DNA from: Pseudeuparius sepicola
Taxonomy: Eukaryota; Arthropoda; Insecta; Coleoptera; Anthribidae
Reading direction: 5' to 3'
NCBI GenBank assembly: GCA_963920635.1
Contig: OY987299.1
Location: forward strand, 123,629,373-123,693,372
DNA length: 64,000 nt
Part shown: piece by piece, positions 22,849-34,389 of the stretch
How positions within the stretch are numbered: the first letter of the stretch is position 1
Layout of the letters: every line of letters starts with the position of its first letter
Notes under the pieces: model-generated
Databases searched by the model: none
Told to the model about the DNA's origin: nothing
Seen by the model: only the letters and a program-made list of their open reading frames with translations
Program-made: the position numbers and the translations under genes

Positions 22849-24287
22849 ACTAGCAGAGCTAAAACAAAGGTTAAACGGGTAAATAATTGCAGTTTTAAAT
22901 GCTCAATCTAATGCCCCTTTTGGATTTTTAAAAAAGTTCATGGCTCACTGGATATTTTGAAAAGTGTGATTTTTGCTATTTCATCAGATCTCTGTAACTC
23001 CGTTATTTCTGATTATACAGAAAAACTGTAGAGACAAAAATTGTAGATAATTTTGGGCTTAATAAGATAATCTAATCCAATTTTTTATGTTGTTTGTGAT
23101 TTTTTTTAAATGTAAATCATAGTTGGTTGTGGCCTTATCAAATCGGCCATTTTTTGGAGCTTTCCAAAGATATAAGTAATAAGTTATTATAAAAAATAAA
23201 AGAACTATGGCTAATTTTCTGTTTTTTTTTTAATTTTCACATAGTCAGCCATGGAATATTTTCATAATTACGTTCTATTTTATAATAAGACATACTTCAA
23301 ACTTTCAAATATTTTATTTTTAGCTGGTAACAAAATGTCACAAAATAAAACAAAAATTATCATGATGGAGCTCCACCACATAATTATTTGCCCGTAAGAA
23401 ATTACCTATATCAGCTCTATCCAAATAGTTGGATAGGGAGAAATAGACCTATTTCCTGGCCGCCCCGATCCCTCGATTTGTCTGTTTTGGATTTATTTTT
23501 GTGAGGAACAGTACAAACTAAAGTATGAAACAATTTTTGAATTAAGAGCAGCTGTTTTAGAAGCAATTGCCAATATTGACAGGCGCTCTCTAAGAAAGGC
23601 GACAAATTCAGTTTTAATAAAGATATTGCATCTTTAATAAAGATGCAATATTTGCATAAATAATAATGGTGGATTGTTTGAACACCGTTTAAAATAATAA
23701 TAATTTGAATTTGAGTTTTTTAATTTTTGTTTTATCTTGTTACATTTTGTTACCAACTAAAAACAAAATATTAGAAAGTTTGAAGTATGTCTAATCATAA
23801 AATAGAACGTAATTATGAAAATGTTCCATGGCTGACTATGTGAAAATTAAAAAACAAACAGAAAATTAGCCATATCTCTTTTATTTTTTATAATAACTAT
23901 ACCGAGTATTATATCTTTGGAAAGCTCAAAAAATGGCCGATTTTATAAGGCCACAGCCAACTATGATTTACATTTAAAAAACACAAGTTTATGTCATATC
24001 TCAAAAATCACAAACAACATAAAAAAATTGGATTAGATTATCTTATTAAGCCCAAAATTATCTACAATTTTTGTCTCTACAGTTTTTCTGTATAATCGGA
24101 AATAACGGAGCTACAGAGATCTGATGAAATAACAAAAAATCACTCTTTTCAAAATATCTAGTAGTGAACCATGAACTTTTTCAAAAATCCAAAAGGGGTA
24201 TTAGATTGAGCATTCAAAACCGCACTTCTTTCTAGCTCTGCTAGTTTCCGAGATCCCCATAGTGGTCATCGAAAAAAACTCACCCTG
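22849..24287 (+). mobile_element. Foldback transposon with transposase C-terminus
   Basis: The arms, about 22849-23340 and 23700-24260, are inverted copies (e.g. TCTGTAACTCCGTTATTTC, ATTTTGGGCTTAATAAGATA, CATGGAATATTTTCATAATT and partners). The right end is CACCCTGTA followed by TA. The outer ~60 bp of the left arm (the CAGGGTGAG end) are missing, so the left end is truncated. The centre keeps the last third of a transposase. Confidence 0.8.
23364..23697 (+). pseudogene. Mariner-like transposase C-terminal fragment
   Basis: Starting at the second catalytic block, the frame reads DGAPPHNYLPVRNYLYQLYP, then NSWIGRNRPISWPPRSLDLS and VLDLFL, followed by an in-frame TGA where the intact protein has W. 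The catalytic-type aspartates here are 41 residues apart, one fewer than in the intact copy. After a frameshift the tail NGGLFEHRLK and a stop at 23697 correspond to the family C-terminus. The N-terminal two thirds are absent and replaced by the inverted arms. Confidence 0.85.
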
Positions 24288-24289
24288 TA

Positions 24290-24810
24290 TATATATAATT
24301 TTAATTCGACTTCATTGGAGGTTAAGGACTAATTTCTAATTGTATTCAAAACCGATAGATCTAAGTCTACAGAAACGTGCGTTAATCATGAAACCGATTT
24401 AAATAAAATTTTACCGAATTGTCGCCATCAACCGCAGTTTTGCTTCATCTATTGCGGGAACACAGAAAATATATTTTATCTACGATATATATATATAAGT
24501 AAGTTTCTAATGTGGTAATGTTCACAAAGAACAGCAGCTTGAGGGACGCACGCGTATTTTACAGATTTAATTTGAAGACTGTTTACGGCTCTTTTATGGC
24601 GTTTAAACGGAAATTTATTTGTTTGGGAACATTCCTATTGTGTACTAGTTATGGAAAGCAATTTGGACGGAACTGGATTTAAAAAAGTTAGCTTATTGCC
24701 TAATTGTGCCTAAAAACCGAATATTAAAACTGTAAAAACTATAAAAAAAGAACTAACATTTTAAAAATTATCCAAGGTCTTTAAAAAATATTTATCTCAA
24801 AACATTAGGT
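24290..24810. other. No feature recognised
   Basis: AT-rich, with a short TA microsatellite near 24485-24496. No gene or repeat ends seen. Confidence 0.35.
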
Positions 24811-25546
24811 AATCTAAAAACGCTCTTTAATTGTACACTAGAATGACATTTCTTAGTTTAGTAATACAAGGTTGGCAGCATTGTTCTGGGCGCCGCCAGG
24901 GGCATATTTAGCATGTCTGGCAGAAATGTCAGAACTTGTGGCAGATATAACCTTAAGGGGGGGTTGCCGACAGAAAAAGTGAGGTTAGATTTCGTATTTT
25001 TTAAATTGTATAGCATAAAATCTAATAACATTTTACCTGGCAAAAATTTAGTACAAACATCTCTGTCTTCATTTTAATTATAAGATCTTAGAAGCAGTGT
25101 TTTTTAAAGGTTATGAAAACCTGGGGAAAAATAATAATTCCCGTGCATATTATGCTTTTAATATCTTATGATTAAAATGAAGACACAAATGTTTGTACTA
25201 AATTTTTGCTAGGTAAAATGTTATTAGATTTTATGCTATACAACTTAAAAAAATACGAAATCTAACCTCACTTTTTCTGTTGGCAACCCCCCCTTAATTT
25301 TGATATCTTGTGGCTCTAACCTAACTTCAAACACAGAAAGTATAACTATAGCCTTTTTCTGTGCTTCAAAGAACAGAGTTCAATGTTAATTTCTATCTAT
25401 TCAAATTTAGGATTCGTGTGCGTAAAACGTAAATTCCCTGTTCTCCGTCACCTATCAACAAAATGGCAGCCGCATGGGAAATTCATGACATGAAATATTT
25501 ACCTGTCACAATCTATATAGTGTACAATTAAAGAGCGTTTTAAGAT
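24811..25546. repeat. Foldback element (736 bp)
   Basis: The ends AATCTAAAAACGCTCTTTAA and its inverse at 25546 bound arms that pair again at the core: GGGGGGTTGCCGACAGAAAA against TTTTCTGTTGGCAACCCCCC, and AAATTTAGTACAAACAT against its partner. Between these the arms differ by insertions of unrelated sequence (GTTGGCAGCATTGTTCTGG on the left). The spacer is ~90 bp. No coding. Confidence 0.75.
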
Positions 25547-27780
25547 TACGTACGTTGTCACAACGTAAATATTTTTTAGGACTTTGAAACAATCACGATT
25601 CTTCTTCAACTTTCTTCTTTTTCCTGTTTTTTGTTTGTTTTCACAAGTCAAGAAAATTATAGGGGGTGGACCAGAAAAAAAAGGAATAGCTCATTTTCCT
25701 CGTATTTTTTAATTTTTCAACGAATTTTTTTTTTGTTCTGGTCTCATTGGAAAGCAAGCAGCTTTAAGTAAAAATTTTGCGTAATTTAGAAAATTCAAGA
25801 GGAATTTTTTAAAGTAGTAATTATTGAATTCAACTTTGTTGGTCATTATCTGTTTTTCAAACGAGACTAGAATGAACATCTGTTAAAAAATAGAAAATCT
25901 ACCCTATGTTTTGGATATTTACTAATCTATAATATAGAATTATCCAACATCAAAGGCTTTTACGTCTCATCACAACCAAACAAAGGAGGTATTAATCTTC
26001 TAATTAATACATTACGCTTACCAGGCTAACGGATACTTCTGATGCAATTCCAGTGGATATTAGTCAACTATTGCAGCCTCTATTTCAGTTTTTTTTGTTT
26101 TCTAAAAGTAACAAGTAGGTAACTGGTTATTGCGCTAGCATGAATTGTATATTATCATTCTCAAAACTAAACTGATGGTTTACTAGCTAAGTTAACATAT
26201 CTAAAGGTCTATGACAATCTAACTTAAAATAATTATCTAGCCTATAGCAGACATATCTAAAAATTAACGGAATATTCCAAAAAGGGTGTTTAACCTCTTT
26301 TGAAATATGCTGTACATACCTATACTTATCAACTTTCTTTACTTTGCTTTCAGTTGTACTTTTAGACTTTGGAATGTTATGCATAAATGAATATGTATAA
26401 TCAGCAATTATTGCATTATTGTGTTAAATAACTTTAAATACGAATCTATAGTTAGTTTCCTTAACCTTTCCTTAATAGTTGTTTTGAAATTTAATTAAAA
26501 ATTAGAATCAATTTTCTCAGCAGAAAATTAAAATATCAGTAATTAGATACTTTAAAAACAGTTAAAATAAAATCAATTCTTTTTTTATATTATTAAGGGA
26601 CGTAGGAAAAAATGTGTGATATGATACTGGAAAGTCGAAAGTACATGTATACACAAATATGACGAGCCCAAATGAAATCAGAGATAATTTTAAAAGGAAG
26701 CTGGTAGAAAGGTATAGCATAATACCTTTTAATACCCCTGTGAAAGTGAACAATCACAACAAACTCCAGTGTAACTGCTTTCTAAAAAAGTAGGTACCTT
26801 ATTTTATAGCATGGTACTGTTCGGATTCAAACTAGCTTTTATTGAATACAAAAGATCTTGTCAATAGTGTTGAATACACAGGAATTTGTGTAGAGACTTA
26901 AAGTAAACAAGGTAGAGGAAAATACACAAATGTCACTTTGTTTGTCTAAACTTGAAAAATGATTGCAGAATATCTCCGGAAATATTTTTTCTGCTTATCT
27001 AGTACTTAAGTACATGCTTGTATGTTTTCCCATAATGGTCTATGGTAATTAGCAATGAATTTATGAATACTTCAGTACTGTAAGTTTGCAGAAAATCTTA
27101 GCAGTAGTAAACAAAGCAAATTATATAATCCTTATACATAATTGAAACGAGTAGGATGTAAAAGTACGTGGCTAAAAAGTCACATACATATTTATTTTTT
27201 CGGATTATGTATTTTATCATAGCGGTATGAAACAAACAGTTAAGTGAACAATAAAAAGTAGAAAGGTCAAACAAGAATGTACAATAATTTAAGTGGATAT
27301 AGGTAGTTAACACTTAAATTGTTTTTGTGGATGATTCATAAATTAAATTTACCTAGACCTTCACTTGGACTAAATTGGAGCGTTTAAATTTATTTAGGTT
27401 AATGTATTTTTTCTTAATTCGACAGTTCTTCTTTATAGACAAGAAAACAAATGATTGAAATTGAAATAAACGTTGTTAGTGACAGGTATAATAAATTTTC
27501 TTTGGAAGTATGTTACTCTCTCTATGCATCATTGAAGTCGCTGCTTATCAGGGTATAGACGTACGCCGAACCTACAAACTTTGCCTATGGTCATTTCCAG
27601 ACATTCTTTTTTTGAAACGCAGCTTAAACTAAAATTATAGACAGAAACTTTGAAACAATAATTATTGGATTATCGGAGTTTCTTATCCTTCACACACAGA
27701 GACAATTTAGTAGCCCTTTTTTTTATTGGTTTGAATATTGCTTCATTAATAAGGACAAATTTTTCGAAATGTCTGGAAAT
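25547..27780. other. 2.2 kb of AT-rich sequence without a supported gene
   Basis: Open frames of 60-71 codons on the minus strand (26187-26384, 26562-26753, 27098-27313) are AT-driven and carry no motif. No inverted or tandem repeats are evident. It may be intron or intergenic host sequence. Confidence 0.4.
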
Positions 27781-27784
27781 TTTT

Positions 27785-28600
27785 GGCCATTTCCATGTGT
27801 TCACGGATGGAGAAAAATTGTATCATTGAATTTACGACGAAAAGCCATCCTTTATAAAAAATCATGCTTCTTGAAAAAATTACCTAGTTTACCATATAAT
27901 AGTCTTAGATCAGTTGTACAGGGTATTAATAAATTAAGAAAATAAATGCTTTAAGAGGGAAGTATAGATATAAGAATATTTATTATTTTAGGTAAAATGT
28001 TAAAACAAAGTTGTTTATACCTAATCCAAAATAAAGTTTAATATAAAACTTGAAAAAAAAATCTCATATACGTACTTTCGGCCGGACATTGTATGTAGTG
28101 TAACTATTAGTATCTATTACTGTTAAACAAACAATAAAAATGCAATAAAAATTTGTAGGATTATGGAAAAAATACACATCTTCTTATAACTTCCACACAT
28201 TTTTAGATTTTCATTTTAAATTTTCATAAATTTAACCATTGATTAAGTTCTTTATTCAATGATTTATCCGTAGTAGATTCTTCTATGAATTAACTAAAAA
28301 AATAAAAATATTCAAAATTAGGATTTCAACTTTATTTCGTATTATAAAGAAATTTGTTTTATATTTAAATATTTTGTGTAAAATAAAAATGATGGTACCT
28401 ACTTCTCTCTTAAAGCATTTTTATGTTTTCTTAATTTATTAACATCCTGTACATCTGATCTAAAATTTTTATATGGTAAACTCATTTTTCCATGAAGCAG
28501 AATATTTTTATAAAGAATGATTTTTCGTCATAAAATCAATAATAAAAGTTTCCCCCTCTTGACGATCCCATCCGTGGACACATTGTATAATTTGGGATCT
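27785..28600. repeat. Foldback element
   Basis: The arms, about 27785-27960 and 28405-28600, pair with moderate divergence: TTAATAAATTAAGAAAATAA against TTTTCTTAATTTATTAAC, TTACCATATAATAG against its partner, and TGTTCACGGATGG against CCATCCGTGGACA. TTGTACAGGGTATT lies inside the left arm, the same CAGGGT-type motif seen elsewhere. No coding in the AT-rich spacer. Confidence 0.65.
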
Positions 28601-29734
28601 AGCCGTCAGATTTGAAACTGCTAGAAGTAATTTACATTCATTGGGGATATTTTTTCATTCACAACTTTTTTGATTTATCAAAAAAATACCTTTATTTCTT
28701 TATTACAAATCCTTTTTTCGTAGTCGCCTGTTTTGTGATAGTTTGGCTAAAATAAGTTTGTAAAAGAGAAGTTGACGAATTAATTTGCAATAATATTGAG
28801 ATTTCTTTTTGATCGTCCATCTTTATAATGAGATCGACAAATAGGTACAGGGTGGCTCACTATAATTTGACACCCCCCTTAACTTGTTAGTTTTTGAGGT
28901 TAGAAAAAAGTTTTTTTACGAAAGTTTTAGATACTAATACAAAGTTTTTTGTGACGCTGTTGGACCTTATACAGTGTGTTCTAGAAAGCCGTGGCAGACA
29001 TAGCTTATGTTTTTTTAAATAGAATACCTTGTATATTTTTGGATTACTGAATTCTATGCATTTTTCCGATTCCAACGAAGTAACTATTATATGTTCGTTC
29101 CAGCTGTTCGGTCAGAACTGAGCATTTTTTATGAGGGATTACTCCTTCGATCATTATTTGTCATGGAAGACAAATGCCAAATTATAGTGATTATTTCCCT
29201 CATACTGCTCGCATCCAATAAGGTAGCTCCTTCCATAAAAATCCAACCAATCATATGCCTCTGCTAGCGATAATTTGCACTTGTTTTTGCACTTGTGCAA
29301 ATTATCGCGGTAATTGCACTTGTGCAAATTATCACTTCGTTGCTTAGCAACCGCGAATCTGTTGGATACAAACACGTACCTTACTTCTTAAAGTTTGTGT
29401 GTTTCACACTGTTCTAAATTATGCAGCTTATAAATTATGTTGCGGTATTATTAAGCATTATATCGATGAATTTATATAACTTTTACATTGCTAAATTCTT
29501 GTTATTTAGACCTCCGCCTGCGTTTAAATTTATGACACATTCAGAAAATAAACCAACGCCGACAGGGTGTAGGTATAATCGCATTTGCCTTGGATACCCA
29601 AGCGTCATGTTTGTTTACTCGAACGCTACAGTCGAAGCTGTCAATAAACTCGTTCAAAATGAGTCGTTTTGGAAATGCAAACATAGAAAAAATCAATACA
29701 GAAATTATTAAATGGTATTCGTGAAATAATCTCA

Positions 29735-29970
29735 ACAAATACCACTCGTGCCGGAAATTTTTCTAGATAATTTTATTCTCAAGCCCTATTTTGCCCATTA
29801 GCAAAACCACTCGTACAAATTGGGCTTTTATTTTCAGAGATAAAATCCCGAGAGCGAAGCTCGAGGGATTTTATCAGAAAATAAAAGCCCAATTTATACT
29901 CGTGATCTTTCTAGGCAAAATAGCGCTTTCGAAAAAAATATCGATAAAATTTCCGGCATTAGTGATATTA
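29735..29970. repeat. Palindromic MITE-like insert
   Basis: Near-palindrome: TGCCGGAAATTTTTCTAG pairs with AAATTTCCGGCA at the ends, CCTATTTTGCC with GGCAAAATAG, and the centre AATTGGGCTTTTATTTTC ... GAAAATAAAAGCCCAATT (29817-29895) encloses ATAAAATCCCGAG...CTCGAGGGATTTTAT. No coding. Confidence 0.75.
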
Positions 29971-29974
29971 CATA

Positions 29975-30530
29975 CGATAATTATTGACAGTTTGCAAGTA
30001 TATTCACGTTTTGGAAAACAAAATGGGCTATTTTAAGATTTCAGAGAAAATGAAGAAAATAAATTGAAAGAAATGAAAAATTTTAAATAGTAACAGTTAA
30101 TAAACTTCGTCAAATTTATTGTTTGAAATTTGATTTTTATATATTTTTTTTGTGGGGTTATTTAAAAAACAAAATTTATTATGACGGACCGGAAAATGTA
30201 GAAACACTGAAAGGAAGAACTCGGGAAGAAGTCAACGTATTAAATACTGAACACAACAATTTTATCATTGACTCAATAAACAGAAAGTTAGTAGCAAATA
30301 TCAATAAATGCATTGAGCAAGATGGAGACCATGTGGAGCATTTGTTCCTTTTTCTAAATGTTACTGTCGTTTTCAATAGAAATTTAATTTCATACAATAA
30401 ATCTGACGTTGTATGTTACTATTTAAAATTTCTCATTTCTCTCAATTTCCCTTCTTCATTTTTCGCTGAAATCTTAAAATGGCCCATTTTGTTTTTCAAA
30501 ACATGAATATACTTGCAAACTGTCAATAAT
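29975..30530. repeat. Inner inverted pair around transposase remnant
   Basis: Arms of ~125 bp: TTGACAGTTTGCAAGTATAT at 29985 pairs with the sequence near 30520; ATGGGCTATTTTAAGATTTC pairs with GAAATCTTAAAATGGCCCAT. They enclose the transposase C-terminal fragment, so this is a small foldback derivative nested in the larger element or part of its inner arm. Confidence 0.7.
30126..30351 (+). pseudogene. Mariner-like transposase C-terminal fragment
   Basis: The frame reads IFFLWGYLKNKIYYDGPENV, ETLKGRTREEVNVL, SINRKLVANINKCIEQDGDH and VEHLF. This matches the end of the intact transposase (LDFFLWGTLKQNVYKSRP ... NVRKRNDKCIVENGG) in layout. No stop interrupts it up to 30351, but there is no catalytic core upstream. 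It is the best preserved C-terminal fragment in the window. Confidence 0.8.
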
Positions 30531-31091
30531 TATTAATTATTACTATAATTTGGCATTTGTCTTCCATGGCAATCTATGACCCAAGGAGTAATCCCTCACA
30601 AAAAGGCTCAGTTCTGAACGAACGGTTGGAGCGAACATATAACATATTATATACTTCGTTGGAATCGGAAAAATGCGTATAATTCAATAATCCAGAAAGA
30701 TACAAGGCGTTCCACTTAAAAAAGCATAAGTTATGTCTGCCACGGCTTTCTAGAACACACTGTATAAGGTCCAGCAGCGTCACAAAAAAATTTTTGAATT
30801 AGTATCTAGAACTTTCGTAAAAAAACTTTTTTCTTACCTCAAAAACTAACAAGTTAAGGGGGAGGTGGGTGTCAATTTATAGTGAGCCACACTGTACAAC
30901 TTAAATAAATTTAGTGTATTGAAAACGAAATATTTGAAAAACGGAAAAAGATAATGATACAAATATATAGGGTGTCTATACAATTTCTTTCTAACCCAGA
31001 ATTCCATAAAACTTTTATCTAAAACTTTTTTCTATCACAAAAATTAAAAAGTTACAGGGGTAGTGAAATATTCCAATGTCCCACATTCTAA

Positions 31092-31472
31092 AGTCTATCC
31101 AAGTTACAGCGGCAGTAGATATAAACAAAGTCACATGACCGCATTGCGATCGATTACCATAGGGTCTGACTAATATCAGATTCCCAGTGGCTTGTAATTC
31201 TGAACTAATTCTTTTAGAAGTTCTGAAAATTGTGTTTTTACCTTTCGTGGATCTTTATAAATTTTCTTAAAATAAGTAGCAAAATAAATTTACAGAATAT
31301 ATTGCTCGCGATCCGATCTAAAATATGCAGGAAACTCGACTGAGGGAAGAGCCGGCCCTGCATTCTGCTCGCCGCGTAAACACTTGACATTTAATGACGG
31401 CCAGACCAATAAGAGAATAGGTCAGGTGGTGGCCAATGTTTTGATCCACTGCCCCTGTAACTTGGATAGACT
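31092..31472. repeat. Short inverted-repeat element
   Basis: The ends AGTCTATCCAAGTTACAG and CTGTAACTTGGATAGACT are inverted repeats, followed inward by GGCAGT / ACTGCC. The ~330-bp interior shows no coding. Likely a non-autonomous DNA element. Confidence 0.65.
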
Positions 31473-31619
31473 ATAGATACTTAATAATTGATTCACTAAC
31501 CAAACAAATTAAATTGTTGATTACAGCTGGTCTAGTACTAGTAGGTAGGTATTTTATATTCCATGTTAAGGCCAAAAAGTCCCAGCCCATCCGAGATAGT
31601 CCCTTCAAAACGTGAAAAT

Positions 31620-32022
31620 AAAAAAGGGGGGCGTCCGAGCCTCCGCGCCTGTCATACGCGGTCCTGTACGAGCCCACGAAAAATACTGACCTACTCCGCG
31701 CGCGCGCGCGGCCGGTACCCGCCGCGCTAGTACCGGTCTTGGTTGCCCAGTCAGCGGCGCGACTTACCTGGTCCTGCTCAGCCAGCCACCGTCGGGTCGG
31801 GACAGCCATGGAACAGACAAAACAAAGCGCAATCAGCGAGCGATAGTCAGTTGTCGACGGTCGGCCGCGTGGCGAGGCGTCTTGGGTGCTCAGTCGTAGT
31901 TGGCCGGTGCGTCGCGTGGTACCAAGCTCGCGGTCGAGGTACCAGAGCGCTTTTGGGCGACTAGGGAACGGCTCTTTGGGGAACAAAGTCAAGTGCCTGA
32001 TATAGGTGAAGGTATTTTAAAG
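31620..32022 (+). promoter_or_regulatory. CpG-rich block: candidate promoter and non-coding first exon
   Basis: This 400-bp block is sharply GC- and CpG-rich compared with its AT-rich surroundings. It includes a CG-dinucleotide run (CCGCGCGCGCGCGCGG near 31696-31711). An initiator-like TCAGTT lies at 31847-31852. Splice-donor-like sequences follow at 32023 (AAAG|GTAGGTAA) and 32005. The only ATG frame downstream of the CG run is 12 codons, so any exon is probably 5' UTR. Frames of 65-173 codons across it arise from the GC content. It may be the 5' end of a host gene on the plus strand; orientation is not proven. Confidence 0.4.
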
Positions 32023-32024
32023 GT

Positions 32025-32770
32025 AGGTAACGTTTGCCGTAAAAGTAACTATAGTTTTCAAACAGAAAAATGTTGCCAAATACGTGCACGTTTTTAAGAA
32101 AGTTATGTTCTTAACTTTAATTTTTGCAAATTTATTTCGTAGATAAGTTTGTTTAGTTCGTACAATGTTGATTTAAGAAAATATCAATTTAAAAATTAGT
32201 TTCTTATATTAATAGGACACAGTGATACCTATGTTATTCAGGAGCAGTATATTATTATTGGCCTATGGTTATTAAAACTTAAAATTTAATAAAATAATTA
32301 AATTTAATAAAATAATTAAAATTAATTTAAACAGCAAATTTTACCTGATTCCTGACAAGACATTCTTTTTTCATTTTATATCTGCATTTGCTTACATACA
32401 TATTTAGTCAATAAGATAAAATAGTGCATAAAAACCATTAAGGAAAGGAATCCTTTACTCAATGATAAAATTAAATAACCAATAAATGAGAACTATTTAT
32501 TTAAAAACATGTAACATTGAATAATATCATAACTTATTTGGTGAAACTTGTTAAAATTTATTTTCTTCATAACTTGACAGGACTAACACCAATTTTATCG
32601 AGTTTAAAGATTGGTCTGATATTATGAAAAGGAAAACAAATTAAAAAAATATTTTTTGTGTTACTCTTCATTTTCTTAAAACAGGCTCAACTTGGAGATA
32701 GAAAGTCTTTGCCGCGATGCGATGAAATAATAAAAATGACGAAAAAAATCACGGCCTACTTGATTTTTAA
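32025..32770. other. AT-rich, intron-like; no gene
   Basis: A short direct repeat (TTAAATTTAATAAAATAATT at 32280-32320) is the only structure seen. It could be the start of an intron following the candidate first exon. Confidence 0.35.
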
Positions 32771-32774
32771 GAAA

Positions 32775-33556
32775 ATAGTTATTTATGTAACAAACCAAAA
32801 GTTCAACTTTTTATTGCCTCGGCCAGAGGCCTCGGCAACTAAATTCCACATGAGTCATAAAAAGAACTTCAGTGCCGAGGTACATATTATATTTTTTTTG
32901 AAATCGGAAAAAAAATGTTTTATTGGGCAAGAAAATAATAATAAGGGATCACCCGTCCATGAACCGACTACTCGCGGCGTTGCTTGACTTTAACGATCGC
33001 TCTACCTAGGTCAAGTAAGACAAGACACGGCACCCTCGTACAGAAAAACCAAACTGCTGCTTCTTGTGCTGCCTCCATAACAAATCTATTGATATTCAAA
33101 CGTACTAAAATATGTATACTGAAGGATTGCGTCTATAGGAAACATTTCGCAAAATTTCAAGAAGTACATACTTATCAAACAAGAGGAAATTCAAATTTTG
33201 TTCTGGACCAAAAAAATTCTAAATTTGCTCAAAATTCGATTTTTTTCAAAGGATTAATTTGTTACAATAATATTAATACAGTAGGTTTTATTTATTAATG
33301 CTGTAGTTGGATAGCAATTTGTTGCTAAATAAATTTGTTTATTATTAATGTGTACGAAAAATTAAATGGGCTTTTATCGGCCGGGTTTTGAATATTTGGT
33401 CACTTTTGACGGGCGATTTCTCCGCGTCTGACGTTTGATGTTTACATCTCGCCAAGGTCTACTTATTGAAAAAATCGTACAATAGTTAGTTACTTCAGTA
33501 CCGATTTCTGAGCTTTTAATGACGATTTTGGGACACTTTACTGCCGATTTCAAGAA
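32775..33556 (+). repeat. Hairpin-ended repeat family, copy B
   Basis: Begins AATAGTTATTTATGTAAC with part of the left palindrome deleted, and ends CCGATTTCAAGAA. It carries ~190 bp of extra AT-rich sequence (about 33160-33350) absent from the other copies. The next copy starts at the following base, so B and C form a head-to-tail tandem pair without spacer. Confidence 0.85.
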
Positions 33557-34166
33557 ATAGTTATTTATGTACCAAGGCACTGAAGTTCAACTTTTTATGA
33601 CTCATGTGGAGTTTAGTTGCTGAGGCCTCTGGCCGAGGCAAATAAACCACATGAGTCAAAAAGAACTTCAGTGCCGAGGTACATATTATATATTTTTTTT
33701 AAATCGGAAAAAAAAAGTTTTATTAGGCAAGAAAATAATAATAAGGGATCACCCGTCCACGAACCGACTACGCGCGGCGTTGCTTGACTTTACCGATCGC
33801 TCTACCTACGACAAGTATAATGACGTACGGCACCTTCGAACAGAAGAACCAAACTGCTGCTTCTTGTGCAGCCTACACAAGAAATCTATTGATATTCAAA
33901 TTTACTAAAATATGTAGACTGAAGGATTGCGCTTCTATAGGAAACAATTTCGCAATGTGTACGAAAAGTGAAATGGGCCTTTATCGGCCGGGTTTTGAAT
34001 ATTTGGTCACTTTTGACGGGCGATTTCTCCGCGTCTGACGTTTGATGTTTACATCTCGCCAAGGCCTACTTATTGAAAAAATCGTACAATAATGGGCTAC
34101 ATTATTGTACGATTTCTGTGCTTTTAATGACGATTTTGGGACATTTTAATGCCGATTTCAAGAAAA
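33557..34166 (+). repeat. Hairpin-ended repeat family, copy C
   Basis: Full-length copy: left palindrome 33557-33690 (CACTGAAGTT ... AACTTCAGTG with the AGGCCTCTGGCC centre), middle with AAGGGATCACCCGTCCACGA and GACGTTTGATGTTTACATCT, right hairpin CGTACAATAATG...CATTATTGTACG, end CCGATTTCAAGAAA. Immediately follows copy B. Confidence 0.9.
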
Positions 34167-34298
34167 AACTTTTTAATTATCGAAGACAATACAAATTTGT
34201 TTGCGGTCTAATTTAGTACTTTAAAAAAGTAAATTTTTGTATCTTACTAGATTACAATTCAGTTTTAATGTATTAATTAGAAAATTATAAAAAAAATA

Positions 34299-34384
34299 TG
34301 TAACACGTTGGAAAATATGATTTTGTGCAACTCGCAAATATCCCACTCGTTACACAAAATCACAATTTTCTAACTGGTTACATA
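34299..34384. repeat. 86-bp hairpin MITE
   Basis: TATGTAACACGTTGGAAAAT pairs with ATTTTCTAACTGGTTACATA, and GATTTTGTG with CACAAAATC. No coding. A miniature palindromic element. Confidence 0.7.
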
Positions 34385-34389
34385 AATAG

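Larger units (their letters stand above)
28848..30894 (+). mobile_element. TA-flanked foldback transposon with nested repeats (2,047 bp)
   Basis: The ends CAGGGTGGCTCACTATAATT and its inverse are flanked by TA (28846-28847, 30895-30896). Arms of ~350 bp include CCTTAACTTGTTAGTTTTTG, TTCCGATTCCAACGAAGT and AATGCCAAATTATAGT and their partners. The 60-bp module lies inside both arms. The interior holds a palindromic insert (29735-29970) and a second inverted pair around a transposase C-terminal fragment. Confidence 0.85.

Noticed and set aside
31471..32097. Long frames (173, 73 and 65 codons) across the CpG-rich block as protein genes
   Set aside because: They overlap in several frames on both strands, start at non-ATG or weak starts, and reflect GC content.
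32775..34166. Hammerhead ribozyme in the hairpin-ended repeats, suggested by tandem copies
   Set aside because: The required CUGANGA and GAAA core is absent; CTGACGTTTGATG does not fit.
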